Shown here piece by piece: positions 1 to 8,863 of a stretch of DNA of 64,000 nt. The position numbers were made by a program, and so were the translations under genes. The stretch lies in assembly GCA_963786155.1 (NCBI GenBank), contig CAWAXW010000006.1, forward strand, positions 2,852,001 through 2,916,000, given 5' to 3'. The stretch's first letter is position 1, and every line of letters starts with the position of its first letter. The notes beneath the pieces were generated by a model. That model saw only the letters and a program-made list of their open reading frames with translations, was not told the origin of the DNA and searched no databases. The DNA is from CAWAXW01 sp963786155. GTDB lineage: Bacteria > Actinomycetota > CADDZG01 > WHSQ01.

Positions 1-2
1 TG

Positions 3-710
3 CAGTACAAGTACGTGGTCAAGAACGTCGCGGTGCGCCACAACAAGACGGTGACGTTCATGCCGAAGCCGATCTTCGAGGACAACGGCTCGGGCATGCA
101 CGTCCACCAGAGCCTGTGGAAGGACGACGAGCCGCTGATGTGGGACGAGCTCGGCTACGCGCAGCTCTCCGACCTGGCCCGCTGGTACATCGGCGGTCTG
201 CTCGAGCACGCTCCGGCATTGCTCGCGCTGTGCGCGCCGACGACCAACAGCTACAAGAGGCTGGTGCCGGGCTACGAGGCTCCGGTCAACCTCGTCTACT
301 CACAGCGCAACCGGAGCGCCGCGGTCCGAATCCCGCTGTACTCGAAATCGCCGAAGTCCAAGCGCATCGAGTTCCGCTGCCCGGACCCGTCGTGCAACCC
401 GTACCTCGCCTTCCCGGCATTGCTCATGGCGGGCCTCGACGGGATCCGCAACAAGATCGAGCCGCCCGACCCGCTCGACAAGGACCTCTACGAACTGCCG
501 CCGGAGGACCTAGCCGAGGTTCCGCAGGTGCCGGATTCGCTCGACGCAGCACTGATCGCGCTCGAGGACGACCACGACTTCCTGCTCGAAGGAGGCGTCT
601 TCACTCCCGACGTGATCACGCACTGGATCGACTACAAGCGAGTACACGAGGTAGACCAACTAAGACTCCGCCCCCACCCGTGGGAGTTCTACCTCTACTA
701 CGACATCTAG
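3..710 (+). CDS. glnA: Glutamine synthetase type I-beta, C-terminal part (5' end outside window)
   Basis: Catalyses ATP-dependent formation of glutamine from glutamate and ammonia in the cytoplasm. The visible 235 codons hold the class I ATP-binding signature (FMPKPIFEDNGSGMHVHQS), the RNRSAAVRIP loop and the EFRCPDPSCNPYLAF segment. Near the end is DLYELPPED, which matches the segment carrying the adenylylated tyrosine of enteric and actinobacterial GS-I-beta enzymes. That fits the presence of glnE 5 kb downstream. The frame is open to the left edge, so the start lies outside the window. A strong hairpin follows the stop. Family assignment is secure; the regulatory reading rests on the conserved tyrosine motif. 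Confidence 0.96.
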   Translation, partial: QYKYVVKNVAVRHNKTVTFMPKPIFEDNGSGMHVHQSLWKDDEPLMWDELGYAQLSDLARWYIGGLLEHAPALLALCAPTTNSYKRLVPGYEAPVNLVYSQRNRSAAVRIPLYSKSPKSKRIEFRCPDPSCNPYLAFPALLMAGLDGIRNKIEPPDPLDKDLYELPPEDLAEVPQVPDSLDAALIALEDDHDFLLEGGVFTPDVITHWIDYKRVHEVDQLRLRPHPWEFYLYYDI

Positions 711-730
711 ACGAAACGAGAGGGAGACTC

Positions 731-767
731 GAGGGCCGGCGGAACCACTCGCCGGCCCTCACTCTTT
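731..767 (+). terminator. Rho-independent-like terminator after glnA
   Basis: A perfect 11-bp inverted repeat, GAGGGCCGGCG (731-741) and CGCCGGCCCTC (750-760), encloses an 8-base loop 20 bases after the glnA stop. A short T-containing tract (actcttt) follows. The stem is very GC-rich and well placed to end the glnA transcript; the T run is weak. Confidence 0.6.
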
Positions 768-809
768 CCCACGTTTGCGACGCCAGCCGTCGCTGGTCTG
801 GGAAAGAGT
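761..809. other. Nested inverted repeat between glnA and the next gene
   Basis: ACTCTTTCCCA (761-771) pairs perfectly with TGGGAAAGAGT (799-809). Inside it, GCGACG (777-782) pairs with CGTCGC (788-793). The structure overlaps the last bases of the terminator region and ends about 35 bases before the following gene. It could be a second, bidirectional terminator or a structured leader. The sequence does not say which. Confidence 0.45.
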
Positions 810-852
810 CTTCCCGGTAGGAGAGCGAGCAACGGGTGGCGAATGAGTGCCC

Positions 853-2401
853 ATGGCATCGGGCATCGGGCGAGCTATCTGTGGGTTGGTGGTGGCTTTA
901 CTTGGGCTACCTGGGGCAGGCTTGGCTCAGGATCGGGTCGAGCATGTGACCGACCCGGGCGGAGATGCCAACGGGGTCAACGGCCAAGAGGTCGCTCCTT
1001 TCGAGGGGGCGAGCTCTCCGGAGTCTTTGGGTGGAGCGGATATCCGAAGCGTCTCGTTCGCCACGACCCACGAGCAAACGCAGATCGGGGACGGGATCGA
1101 CTATAGGCCGACCGCTCTCACGATCCGGTGGACCACATCGCAACGCCCGTCGAGCTCTGGGCCGACACTGTTGTACCGAACGAGAGCTCAGCTTGACGGC
1201 TGCCCCTCGCAACTCGACGTAGCAATAGCGGGGCCCGCGTCTTCTCCGACCGATCCGGTGGGGCTCTCCTGGCGAGGGCTTTCGACTTCATGCCCGCAGG
1301 GGCGCAGCAACGTCACCGATCCCGCTTGGAGCGTCCAGATCCTGGATGATGGACTGCTCGCGACGATCCCGTTCGACAGTCTCAGCCTCGAGGAGCTGGC
1401 CACACTCGGGCCCGGCAATCTCGTTGCGGATCCTGCCGCCGCCGTTCGGCCGTTAGTAGGCGCGGCGAGCCCATCCGTCATTGACGCCGCCGCGCCCGGC
1501 ATCGACTACGAGATCGGTGAAGACGTGCCTGAGGACATCCCGTGCGTGGCGACATGCCCGCCGGCGACTCCGACTGCGGACGATGCCGGACTTCGTCCCG
1601 GCGTGGAGTACGCCTTCAACGGACCGGGCTGGATCTCGATGACGGTACACACTGAAGGCGCGGATCTTGGGTTCGTGTACGAGTCCAAGCACGCGCACAC
1701 ACCCGTGCAGGTGATGGCCAACACGTACGACGCCGCGACCGAAGAGTTCCTCGGCGGCTTCACGCTCGGTCGGTACGGACCGTCTCCGTACGAACCGGTG
1801 TTCGAAACCCATGCCGAGGTCGCCGGTGCACCTGTCTTCTCCGACGGAACCCACTCGAACACCTCGTCTACCGGCTTCAGGTCGGAATCCGAGCATGAGC
1901 ACCGGCGGCTTCCCCGGCACTTACAAGCTATTGATGTCGATGGCAGGTGCCCGGGTCGGCCGATGGACCTTCCTGCTCGAGGATGCCCCGGGCATCGAAG
2001 TGCTTGGTTTCGAGGCGGGTTCCGACGCTCATCTGTTCCTAGCGCGTGACTTCGACGCAGCCGCCGGAGCGTCGGCGAGCGCCGGCGTCGGAGGACGCGC
2101 CGTCGTGCTCGGCGACAAGCAGGTCCAGATCGACGACACGATGATCGCCAGGTTCGGGCCGGTCAATCAACTGTTCGGTCCTCAAGTCAATCGGCTTTCG
2201 GTGACAACGCCCGGCGGCGATAAGGACTGCGACCTCTACACAGGCGCCGGAGGCATCCAACCGATCTGCTACTTCGACGATTTCGTCGGCAACGTGGCCG
2301 GCCCCGGGGCTTATACATTCCACTCGAGCGGAGCAGGGGCCGGTGGCTTCAGCTCCGAGGATGTGATGCTGTCCGTGCTCGATGCCCGTCTCCCCGATTA
2401 G
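853..2401 (+). CDS. Secreted protein of unknown function, one frame change
   Basis: I do not recognise the family. ATG 853 (or GTG 847 in the same frame) opens a signal peptide, with a hydrophobic core and a likely signal peptidase cut after GAGLA. About 490 mature residues follow, without membrane segments or familiar catalytic motifs. The first frame carries to about 1885. The protein then continues in the next frame (from STGGFPGTYKLLMSM) to the stop at 2401, so one base is probably inserted or missing there. The composition (many D, G, T, S; a few Cys pairs) is typical of exported beta-rich proteins. It stands alone between a terminator and the selenoprotein gene. Confidence 0.6.
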
Positions 2402-2424
2402 GACACACACGTAGGATCGGGCTC

Positions 2425-2949
2425 ATGCAATCTGTGGCTGAGTTGGACGACTTGGTGCTTCCGGATTCGGATGGGAATGACGTGCGGCTTGGGGATCTGT
2501 GGCGGGATGGGCCCGTTGTTGTTGTTTGGTTGCGGCATTACGGGTGAATGTTCTGCCGGGCTTATGTCACGCAGTTGCGTGAGCACATCGAGGAGTTCGA
2601 GAGCCGGGGCGTGAAGGTCGTTGCGATCGGGATGGGGTGGCCGGAGATGGCGGCCGACTTCAAGAAGGAGTACAAGATTCCGTTCCCGTTGATCGTCGAT
2701 CAAGAGCAGCTCAGCTACCGAACGTTCGGCCTCGAGAGCAACTGGATGAAGGCCTTGGGACCCGGAGTCTGGATACGCGGCATCCGTAATGCCCTGAGGG
2801 GTCACACGTCGAAGCCCACGAAACTCGACATGAGCCAACTCGGCGGCGTCGGGATCGTGGATAGCGGGGGCCGGCTCGTGTTCCAGCACCGGGCCGATGA
2901 CGCATCGGACAACCCCCCGATCGAGACCCTGCTCGCCGCTCTACCTTGA
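2425..2949 (+). CDS. Peroxiredoxin-like selenoprotein (AhpC/TSA superfamily), in-frame TGA read as selenocysteine
   Basis: ATG 2425 starts a 174-residue thioredoxin-fold protein. The frame runs through a single TGA at 2545-2547 and then to the real stop at 2949. The TGA falls in LRHYG-U-MFC-RA, where AhpC/TSA-type relatives have a redox CxxC (compare the common RHFGCxFC motif), giving U41 and C44. The frame before the TGA encodes the expected N-terminal strand and loop (ELDDLVLPDSDGNDVRLGDL, then VVVVWLRHYG). A 6-bp hairpin 19 bases downstream with loop AGTT fits a bacterial SECIS. A standard caller would truncate the gene to ATG 2548 and lose the active site. Role inferred: thiol/selenol peroxidase or oxidoreductase. 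The alternative, a nonsense error exactly at the catalytic position, is much less likely. Confidence 0.85.
2565..2585 (+). promoter_or_regulatory. Predicted bacterial SECIS hairpin of the peroxiredoxin-like gene
   Basis: TCACGC (2567-2572) pairs perfectly with GCGTGA (2577-2582) around loop AGTT. TG (2565-2566) can extend the stem with CA (2584-2585) across a bulged G. The loop starts 25 bases after the UGA and has G in its second position. Both fit the published bSECIS pattern as I recall it: loop 16-37 nt from UGA, with a G among the first loop bases. Confidence 0.72.
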
Positions 2950-2994
2950 AGTACCTCCTCCCGATGCTCCTCGCGATAGGACTGGTCGATCCTT

Positions 2995-3111
2995 ATGGCC
3001 GGGCCGGGTCAGAAGAAGGTTCGCGTCGCGGAGTCGATCGGGCTCGTGTTGGTCGGCATCCTGGCGATCGTGATCCTGTTCTTCTGGGTGCTCGCCCGAA
3101 CCCTCGACTAA
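2995..3111 (+). CDS. Small single-pass membrane protein, 38 residues
   Basis: ATG 2995 to TAA 3109-3111 encodes a 38-residue peptide: a short basic N-terminus (MAGPGQKKVRVAES) followed by one clear hydrophobic helix (IGLVLVGILAIVILFFWVLA). It ends 4 bases before the convergent uvrA-like stop. No function is recognised. The N-in, one-helix design with positive charges before the helix looks like a genuine small membrane protein. It may be cotranscribed with the selenoprotein gene 46 bases upstream. Confidence 0.5.
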   Translation: MAGPGQKKVRVAESIGLVLVGILAIVILFFWVLARTLD

Positions 3112-3115
3112 ACGA

Positions 3116-5467
3116 TCAGGCGCCGACGTAGGCCGCGAGGTGCTCGCCGGTGAGGGTGGATCGAGCGGCGACGAGGTCTGCAGGTGTGCCCTCGAAGACG
3201 ATCCGGCCGCCGTCGTGGCCGGCGCCGGGCCCGAGGTCGATGATCCAGTCCGCATGTGCCATGACCCCTTGGTGGTGCTCGATGACGATGACCGACTTGC
3301 CGGAGTCGACGAGTCGGTCGAGCAGGCCGAGCAGTTGCTCGACGTCGGCGAGGTGGAGGCCGGTGGTCGGCTCGTCCAGGATGTAGACCTCGCCCTTCTC
3401 CGCCATCTGGGTGGCCAGCTTGAGCCTCTGCCGCTCGCCGCCGGAGAGCGTGGTTAGCGGTTGCCCAAGGGAGAGGTAGCCGAGGCCGACGTCGGCGAGA
3501 CGGTCGAGGATCTTGTGTGCCGCCGGCGTACGAGCTTCGCCCTCGTCGAAGAACCCCTCGGCTTCGGTCACCGGCATTGCAAGCACCTCGGCGATGTTCC
3601 GGCCGCCCAGCGTGTACTCCAGCACCGACGCTTGGAACCGCTTCCCTTCGCATTCCTCGCAGGTTGTTTCGACGGTAGCCATGACGCCCAACTCGGTGTA
3701 GATGACTCCGGCGCCGTTGCACGTTGGACATGCGCCCTCGGAGTTGGAGCTGAAAAGCCCCGGCTTCACGCCGTTGGCTTTGGCGAACGCCTTGCGGATC
3801 GGATCTAGCAAACCGGTGTAGGTCGCCGGGTTGCTCCGTCTTGAGCCTCGGATCGCGCCCTGGTCGATCACAACCACGCCGTCGCGGCCGGAGACCGAAC
3901 CCTGGAGCAGCGAACTCTTGCCGGAGCCGGCGACGCCGGTGACCACGCAGAGCACCCCGAGCGGGATGTCGACGTCAACATCCTGCAGGTTGTGAGTGGT
4001 GGCGCCGCGGATCTCCAGAGAGTCGGAGGACGAACGCACCGATCCCTTGAGGGTCGACTTGTCATCGAGATGGCGGCCGGTGGTGGTTTTACTTCGCCGC
4101 AACCCCTTGACGGTGCCCTCGAAGGAAACAGTGCCTCCGTCCGAGCCCGCACCCGGGCCGAGATCAACCACATGGTCGGCGATCGCGATCGTGTCCGGCT
4201 CGTGCTCAACGACGAGCACTGTGTTGCCCTTGTCGCGCAGCTGCAGCAGCAGGTCGTTCATCTTTTCGACGTCGTGGGGATGCAGGCCGATCGTGGGCTC
4301 GTCGAAGACGTAGGTGACGTCCGTGAGCGACGAGCCGAGGTGGCGGATCATCTTCGTACGCTGCGCCTCGCCGCCCGACAGCGTGCCGGACGGGCGATCG
4401 AGCGATAGGTATCCCAGCCCGATCTCCGCGAACGAGTCGAGCAGGTGCTGCAACCCGGCGAGCAGCGGCGCAACCGATGACTCCTTGAGACTGCGGATCC
4501 AGTCGGCCAGGTCGCTGATCTGCATCGCGCAGACCTCGGCGATGTTCTTGCGCTTGATCTTGGACGATCGGGCCGCCTCGTTGAGCCGGGTGCCGTCACA
4601 CTCGGGGCAGGTCGTGAACGTCACCGCCCGCTCCACGAAGGCGCGGATGTGCGGCTGCAGCGCGTCGATGTCCTTCGAGAGGAATGATTTCTGGATCTGC
4701 GGGATGAGCCCCACGTACGTCAGGTTGATCCCCTCGACCTTGATCTTGGTCGCCTCTTTGTGGAGGAGGTCGTGCAGTTCCTTCTTCGTGAACTTGCGGA
4801 TCGGTTTGTCCGGATCGAAGAAGCCGCAGCCGCGGAAGATGCGGCCGTACCAACCCTCCATGCTGTAGCCGGGGATCGTGATCGCGCCCTCGTTCAGAGA
4901 CTTGGTGTCGTCGTACAGCGCAGACAGGTCGATGTCGCTGACCGAGCCCATCCCCTCGCAGCGCGGACACATGCCGCCGTGGTAGATGGCGTCGCGCACG
5001 ACGATCCGCTCCCCTTTGCCCTTATCGACTGTCATCGCCCCGCTCGCTTTCCGCGTCGGGATGTTGAAGGAGTAGGCAGGCGGCGGCCCGATCTGCGGCT
5101 TGCCGAGCCTGCTGAAGAGGATGCGCAGCATCGCATTGGCGTCGGTCGCGGTTCCGACGGTGGAGCGGGGGTTGGAGCCCATCCGCTCTTGGTCCACGAT
5201 GATCGCCGTCGTGAGACCCTCCAGTACGTCGACCTCGGGCCGCGCCAGGCTTGGCATGAAACCCTGCAGGAAGGCGCTGTAGGTCTCGTTGATCAGCCGT
5301 TGCGACTCTGCGGCGATCGTGTCGAATACCAGCGAACTCTTGCCCGAGCCGGAGACACCGGTGAACACCGTCAACCGGCGCTTCGGGATCTCGATGCTGA
5401 CGTCCTTGAGGTTGTTCTCGCGCGCGCCGTGTACGCGGATCAGATCGTGGCTGTCGGCCTCGTGCAT
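3116..5467 (-). CDS. Short UvrA-like ABC ATPase (excinuclease subunit A paralogue)
   Basis: 783 residues, against about 950 for housekeeping UvrA. Two ABC modules are visible: Walker A TGVSGSGKSS near residue 38 and TGVAGSGKSS in the second half, with signatures TLSGGEAQR and TLSGGERQR and Walker B partners VFDEPTIGLH and ILDEPTTGLH. Four zinc-type CxxC pairs remain (CPRCEG, CPECDG, CPTCNG, CEECEG). The shorter form matches the UvrA-like class often linked to drug resistance or alternative repair. The start ATG overlaps the glnE stop as TGATG, so the two are translationally coupled. Which DNA lesion or drug it handles cannot be told. Confidence 0.88.
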   Translation of the reverse strand: MHEADSHDLIRVHGARENNLKDVSIEIPKRRLTVFTGVSGSGKSSLVFDTIAAESQRLINETYSAFLQGFMPSLARPEVDVLEGLTTAIIVDQERMGSNPRSTVGTATDANAMLRILFSRLGKPQIGPPPAYSFNIPTRKASGAMTVDKGKGERIVVRDAIYHGGMCPRCEGMGSVSDIDLSALYDDTKSLNEGAITIPGYSMEGWYGRIFRGCGFFDPDKPIRKFTKKELHDLLHKEATKIKVEGINLTYVGLIPQIQKSFLSKDIDALQPHIRAFVERAVTFTTCPECDGTRLNEAARSSKIKRKNIAEVCAMQISDLADWIRSLKESSVAPLLAGLQHLLDSFAEIGLGYLSLDRPSGTLSGGEAQRTKMIRHLGSSLTDVTYVFDEPTIGLHPHDVEKMNDLLLQLRDKGNTVLVVEHEPDTIAIADHVVDLGPGAGSDGGTVSFEGTVKGLRRSKTTTGRHLDDKSTLKGSVRSSSDSLEIRGATTHNLQDVDVDIPLGVLCVVTGVAGSGKSSLLQGSVSGRDGVVVIDQGAIRGSRRSNPATYTGLLDPIRKAFAKANGVKPGLFSSNSEGACPTCNGAGVIYTELGVMATVETTCEECEGKRFQASVLEYTLGGRNIAEVLAMPVTEAEGFFDEGEARTPAAHKILDRLADVGLGYLSLGQPLTTLSGGERQRLKLATQMAEKGEVYILDEPTTGLHLADVEQLLGLLDRLVDSGKSVIVIEHHQGVMAHADWIIDLGPGAGHDGGRIVFEGTPADLVAARSTLTGEHLAAYVGA

Positions 5468-8097
5468 CAACCGAAGATTAGCGGCTCCGCAAGCCGGCGG
5501 GCGCGCCGCGTGTGGCGCAGGTAGGTCTCCTCTACCTCCTGACGGGGCTGTTCGCGGAATCCCAGCGCGACGCCGAGAGCTTCGAGGTCTTCCGGCTTGA
5601 CCGGCAATGCGTCAACCGGCCGGCCGACCATCAGGAACAGCCTGTTGCGCAAGCGCATGAGGAATGCATATGCGTCGGCGAGAACTCGAGCCGCATCGTC
5701 GTCAAGGAGCTCAATCCGGCGGAGAGCGTCGATCGCATCGAGGGTGGAGCGCACCTGAAGCTCCGGTCGCTCACGGCCGTGCCGTCGTTGAAGAAGCTGC
5801 ACCGCGAATTCGATGTCGGCGAGTCCGCCGGGACCCATCTTCAGATGCCTGCGCGGATCGGTGCCGCGCGGGATGCGTTCCTTCTCCATACGGGCCTTTA
5901 GATGACGGGCCTCTGCGAGCGCCTCGGCACCAAACTCGTTGGGGAACGCGAGCTCGCGGGCTCGTTCGAGGAACCTGCCGCCCAGATCGTCGTCCCCTGC
6001 CGCGATCCGGACCTTGATCAGCGCCTGGAATTCCCACTGCTGGGCCCATCGGTCGTAGTACTCGATATACGACTCCAGCGATCTTGCCAGCGGTCCCGAT
6101 TTCCCCTCAGGCCTGAGGGCCGCGTCGATACGGAACGCCTGACCTTCCGGCGTCACCTCGCCGATCGCGCGCACGACGTCCTCAGCCGCCTTCTCTGCGG
6201 TAGCCGGGTCGGTGTCGTGCAAGAACATCACGTCTATGTCCGAGGAGTAGTTGAGCTCCCGGCCCCCCAGCTTGCCCATGCCGACGACCGTGAGGGGGAC
6301 CCCCAGGTCGTGCAGGGCACCGGCAAGGCACGCATCCGCGAGATCGGCAAGCGTGGTGCCGACGGAGGCCGCATCGATCTCGCCCACAATGTCGGCGGAC
6401 GCGACCCGCAACATCTCGCGTCGCTTGAACCGCCGCAGACCATCCAGTTTGCTCCCGGCTTCTCGCCACGACAACGATGCCACCGCCTCACGCTGCAGGC
6501 GATCCCGTTCCTTCGGGGCGGTGGGAGTGAGATCTGCGATCGACTGGATCTCTTCGGGGACGTGAAGGAGCACGTCTCCGAGAAGCCTGCCGCTCCCCAG
6601 GATCTTGGCCATCGCCTCGATCGCCGGCGGGTTGTCCCTCAGCGCGCCCAGAACGTCCACGCGCCCTCCAAGTGCCTCGCCGACGCGCAAGAATGAGAAG
6701 AGACCTTCGTCGGGCATCGGGGAGTTCGCGAGGAAGCGCAGGAACGCGGGGGTCAGTACCCGGAAGAGCTTCGCCTGGCGCGTCGTTCCTCGGAGGAGGC
6801 CACCAAGAGTGCGGGCGGCGCGCTCCACATCCCGAAAGCCGAGGACGTGCAGACGCTCCTTGAGCGCGTCCTCGGACAACCGCTGCCCCGTCGACTCCGA
6901 GAGCGCTTCGACCATCGGACGATAGAAGAGCTTCTCGAAACGTCCTCGGACGTCCGCGAGGTATCGATTGTGCACATGATCGAACTCGTCGGCGGCGCTA
7001 CGTTCGGGTGAATCTTGGAGTCCCAAGGACCGACCCAAACGCGATCGATCCTCCTCGTCGGCCGGCAGATGCCGAACGCGGCGCTCCTGCCAGAGTTGCA
7101 ATCGATGCTCGACCGAGCGCAGCCACCGGTACGCCTCCTCGAGTCCCTGCGCGTCGTCCTCGGCGATGTAGCCGCTATCAGAGAGGACTTCGAGTGCGGC
7201 CAACGTGCTCCCGCTCCTTGCCGATGGGTCGGAACCACCGTGTACGAGTTGGAGCAACTGCACAGAGAACTCGATATCGCGTATCCCGCCGGGACCCAAC
7301 TTGACGTCTTCCGCCTCGTTCGATCTTGCTCGGCGTGAACCTTGGGCCGCGTGCTGCTCGACGCGCTCCTTGATCCGTCTGATCTCGGCGATGCGTTCGG
7401 CGGTGACCTCTTCGGGGAACACGAGCGTGCGCGTCTCTTGCACGAGCGCTTCTCCAACTGGGTTGCCGCATACGTGGCGCGCTTTGATCAGCGCTTGGAA
7501 CTCCCACGGCTTTGCCCACCTCTTGTAGTACTCGAGGTATCCGTCGAGAGTGCGGACCAGCGCGCCGTTGCGACCCTCCGGCCGCAGATTGGTATCGAGC
7601 TCGTAGGCGCGGCCCTCGGGGGAAAAGCCACCCAGGGATGCCAGCAGGTTGCCTGCCACCTTGGTGGAGCGCCCGACATCGCCGGCGGTCACGAACATCA
7701 CGTCTATGTCGGACACGTAGTTGAGCTCGCGGCCCCCGAGCTTCCCCATGGCAACGACGGCCATCCCCGAGTCGCCCTCGGCGGCAAGCACCGTGTGCAG
7801 ACACGCGTCGGCCAGATCGGCGAGGGCCGCGGTCACGATCTCCAGTGGAACCTCTCCGGCCAGGTCGAGGGCCGCGATCTGCATCAACCGCGCTCGCTTG
7901 ACCCGGCGCAGCTCGGCCAGCCCACCTTGCTCGAACGCAGCTCCGATCAGCCCTCGGTAGCCCGCCCCGTCGGGCAGCGCGACCCCCTCATCGAGGAGCT
8001 CCCCGACCGCTGGGTCGCGCTCCAGGAATTCGGTGAGCGAGCGACTACAGAGCGTGAGCGACTCGATGCGAGCGCGTTTGCGCAGGTCAGCCTGCAT
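5467..8097 (-). CDS. glnE: Bifunctional glutamine synthetase adenylyltransferase/deadenylase
   Basis: Controls GS-I-beta by attaching or removing AMP on its regulatory tyrosine. The 876-residue protein has the duplicated GlnE layout. Nucleotidyltransferase motifs MGKLGGRELNYVSDID (about residues 117-132) and MGKLGGRELNYSSDID (about residue 610) are each followed by helical PII-uridylyl-transferase-like segments. I chose ATG 8097 because the frame stays open another 740 bases, but that extension is low-complexity and antisense to the NlpC/P60 gene. The target GS, with its tyrosine motif intact, lies at the left edge of the window. Confidence 0.94.
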   Translation of the reverse strand: MQADLRKRARIESLTLCSRSLTEFLERDPAVGELLDEGVALPDGAGYRGLIGAAFEQGGLAELRRVKRARLMQIAALDLAGEVPLEIVTAALADLADACLHTVLAAEGDSGMAVVAMGKLGGRELNYVSDIDVMFVTAGDVGRSTKVAGNLLASLGGFSPEGRAYELDTNLRPEGRNGALVRTLDGYLEYYKRWAKPWEFQALIKARHVCGNPVGEALVQETRTLVFPEEVTAERIAEIRRIKERVEQHAAQGSRRARSNEAEDVKLGPGGIRDIEFSVQLLQLVHGGSDPSARSGSTLAALEVLSDSGYIAEDDAQGLEEAYRWLRSVEHRLQLWQERRVRHLPADEEDRSRLGRSLGLQDSPERSAADEFDHVHNRYLADVRGRFEKLFYRPMVEALSESTGQRLSEDALKERLHVLGFRDVERAARTLGGLLRGTTRQAKLFRVLTPAFLRFLANSPMPDEGLFSFLRVGEALGGRVDVLGALRDNPPAIEAMAKILGSGRLLGDVLLHVPEEIQSIADLTPTAPKERDRLQREAVASLSWREAGSKLDGLRRFKRREMLRVASADIVGEIDAASVGTTLADLADACLAGALHDLGVPLTVVGMGKLGGRELNYSSDIDVMFLHDTDPATAEKAAEDVVRAIGEVTPEGQAFRIDAALRPEGKSGPLARSLESYIEYYDRWAQQWEFQALIKVRIAAGDDDLGGRFLERARELAFPNEFGAEALAEARHLKARMEKERIPRGTDPRRHLKMGPGGLADIEFAVQLLQRRHGRERPELQVRSTLDAIDALRRIELLDDDAARVLADAYAFLMRLRNRLFLMVGRPVDALPVKPEDLEALGVALGFREQPRQEVEETYLRHTRRARRLAEPLIFG

Positions 8098-8301
8098 GCC
8101 GGGGAGCCTAATCGGCGGCCGCCTCCTCACTCCTTTGTGTTCCGGCCACAACGATCTTCGCGACCTTTCCGGACGTTCGGGCCAGGGACCGGCCCCCAAC
8201 TCGCCTAACCTGAACTCCTGAGCGGCCGCATCCGATAGCGGCCACGGAGCAGGTCCCGCTCCACGGGATCGCCCGGCCCCACGGCACACCTGGAGGTTCT
8301 G

Positions 8302-8853
8302 GTGAAGTTGTTCTTTGCATCGTTGTGCGCGTTCGCCCTGGCGCTCGCGCCCCTGGCCCCTGCGGGTGCTCATGCCATCCGCGAGACCGACCAGCAGCGC
8401 TCTCACATCGAGGAGCGGGCTCGCTCCCAGATCGGCGCCCCCTACAGCTACGGCGGCACAACGCCCTCGGGCTTCGACTGCTCGGGATTCACGATGTGGG
8501 TCTACAGCGGACACGGCGCCGACCTCCCCCACTCGTCCCAGGAACAGTTCGAGCTCGGTGACCGCCCGGGTCACAAGAGGATCTGGAGCATGGACAAGCT
8601 CGAGGTGGGAGACCTCGTCTTCCACGACACCGGCAGCGGCCGAGTCGGCCACGCCGGCATCTACCTGGGTGAGGGGAAGTTCATCTCCTCGACGAGTTCG
8701 GAAGGCGTCCAGGTTCGTCCACTGCGCGACGGTTACTGGGGGCCGCGGTGGGTCGGAGGCGTGAGGCTTCCCGTCACGTCCGACGACGCCGGCAACGACA
8801 AGGGCAACGGCAAGGGTCGGCTGGCCTTCGCGACCCATTGGTCCTTCGCTTAA
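8302..8853 (+). CDS. Secreted NlpC/P60 cysteine endopeptidase (cell-wall hydrolase)
   Basis: GTG 8302 follows a good Shine-Dalgarno (GGAGG, 8292-8296). A signal peptide (residues 1 to about 24, cut near GAHA) leads into a compact NlpC/P60 domain with catalytic Cys60 in FDCSGF and His117 in VGHAGIYLG. The family cleaves D-Glu to diamino-acid bonds in peptidoglycan stem peptides. A short Gly/Asn/Lys-rich tail follows the domain. The gene is convergent with the downstream glutamine synthetase gene (11 bases between stops). Confidence 0.9.
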   Translation: MKLFFASLCAFALALAPLAPAGAHAIRETDQQRSHIEERARSQIGAPYSYGGTTPSGFDCSGFTMWVYSGHGADLPHSSQEQFELGDRPGHKRIWSMDKLEVGDLVFHDTGSGRVGHAGIYLGEGKFISSTSSEGVQVRPLRDGYWGPRWVGGVRLPVTSDDAGNDKGNGKGRLAFATHWSFA

Positions 8854-8863
8854 GGCCTCGCGC

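Noticed and set aside
2548..2949. ATG 2548 as the true start of the peroxiredoxin-like gene
   Set aside because: It would remove the conserved N-terminal strand and first active-site position, which are encoded in the same frame just before the TGA, and it lacks a ribosome site.
8098..8838. N-terminal extension of glnE
   Set aside because: The open frame continues but is antisense to the NlpC/P60 gene, has no family similarity and gives a low-complexity protein.
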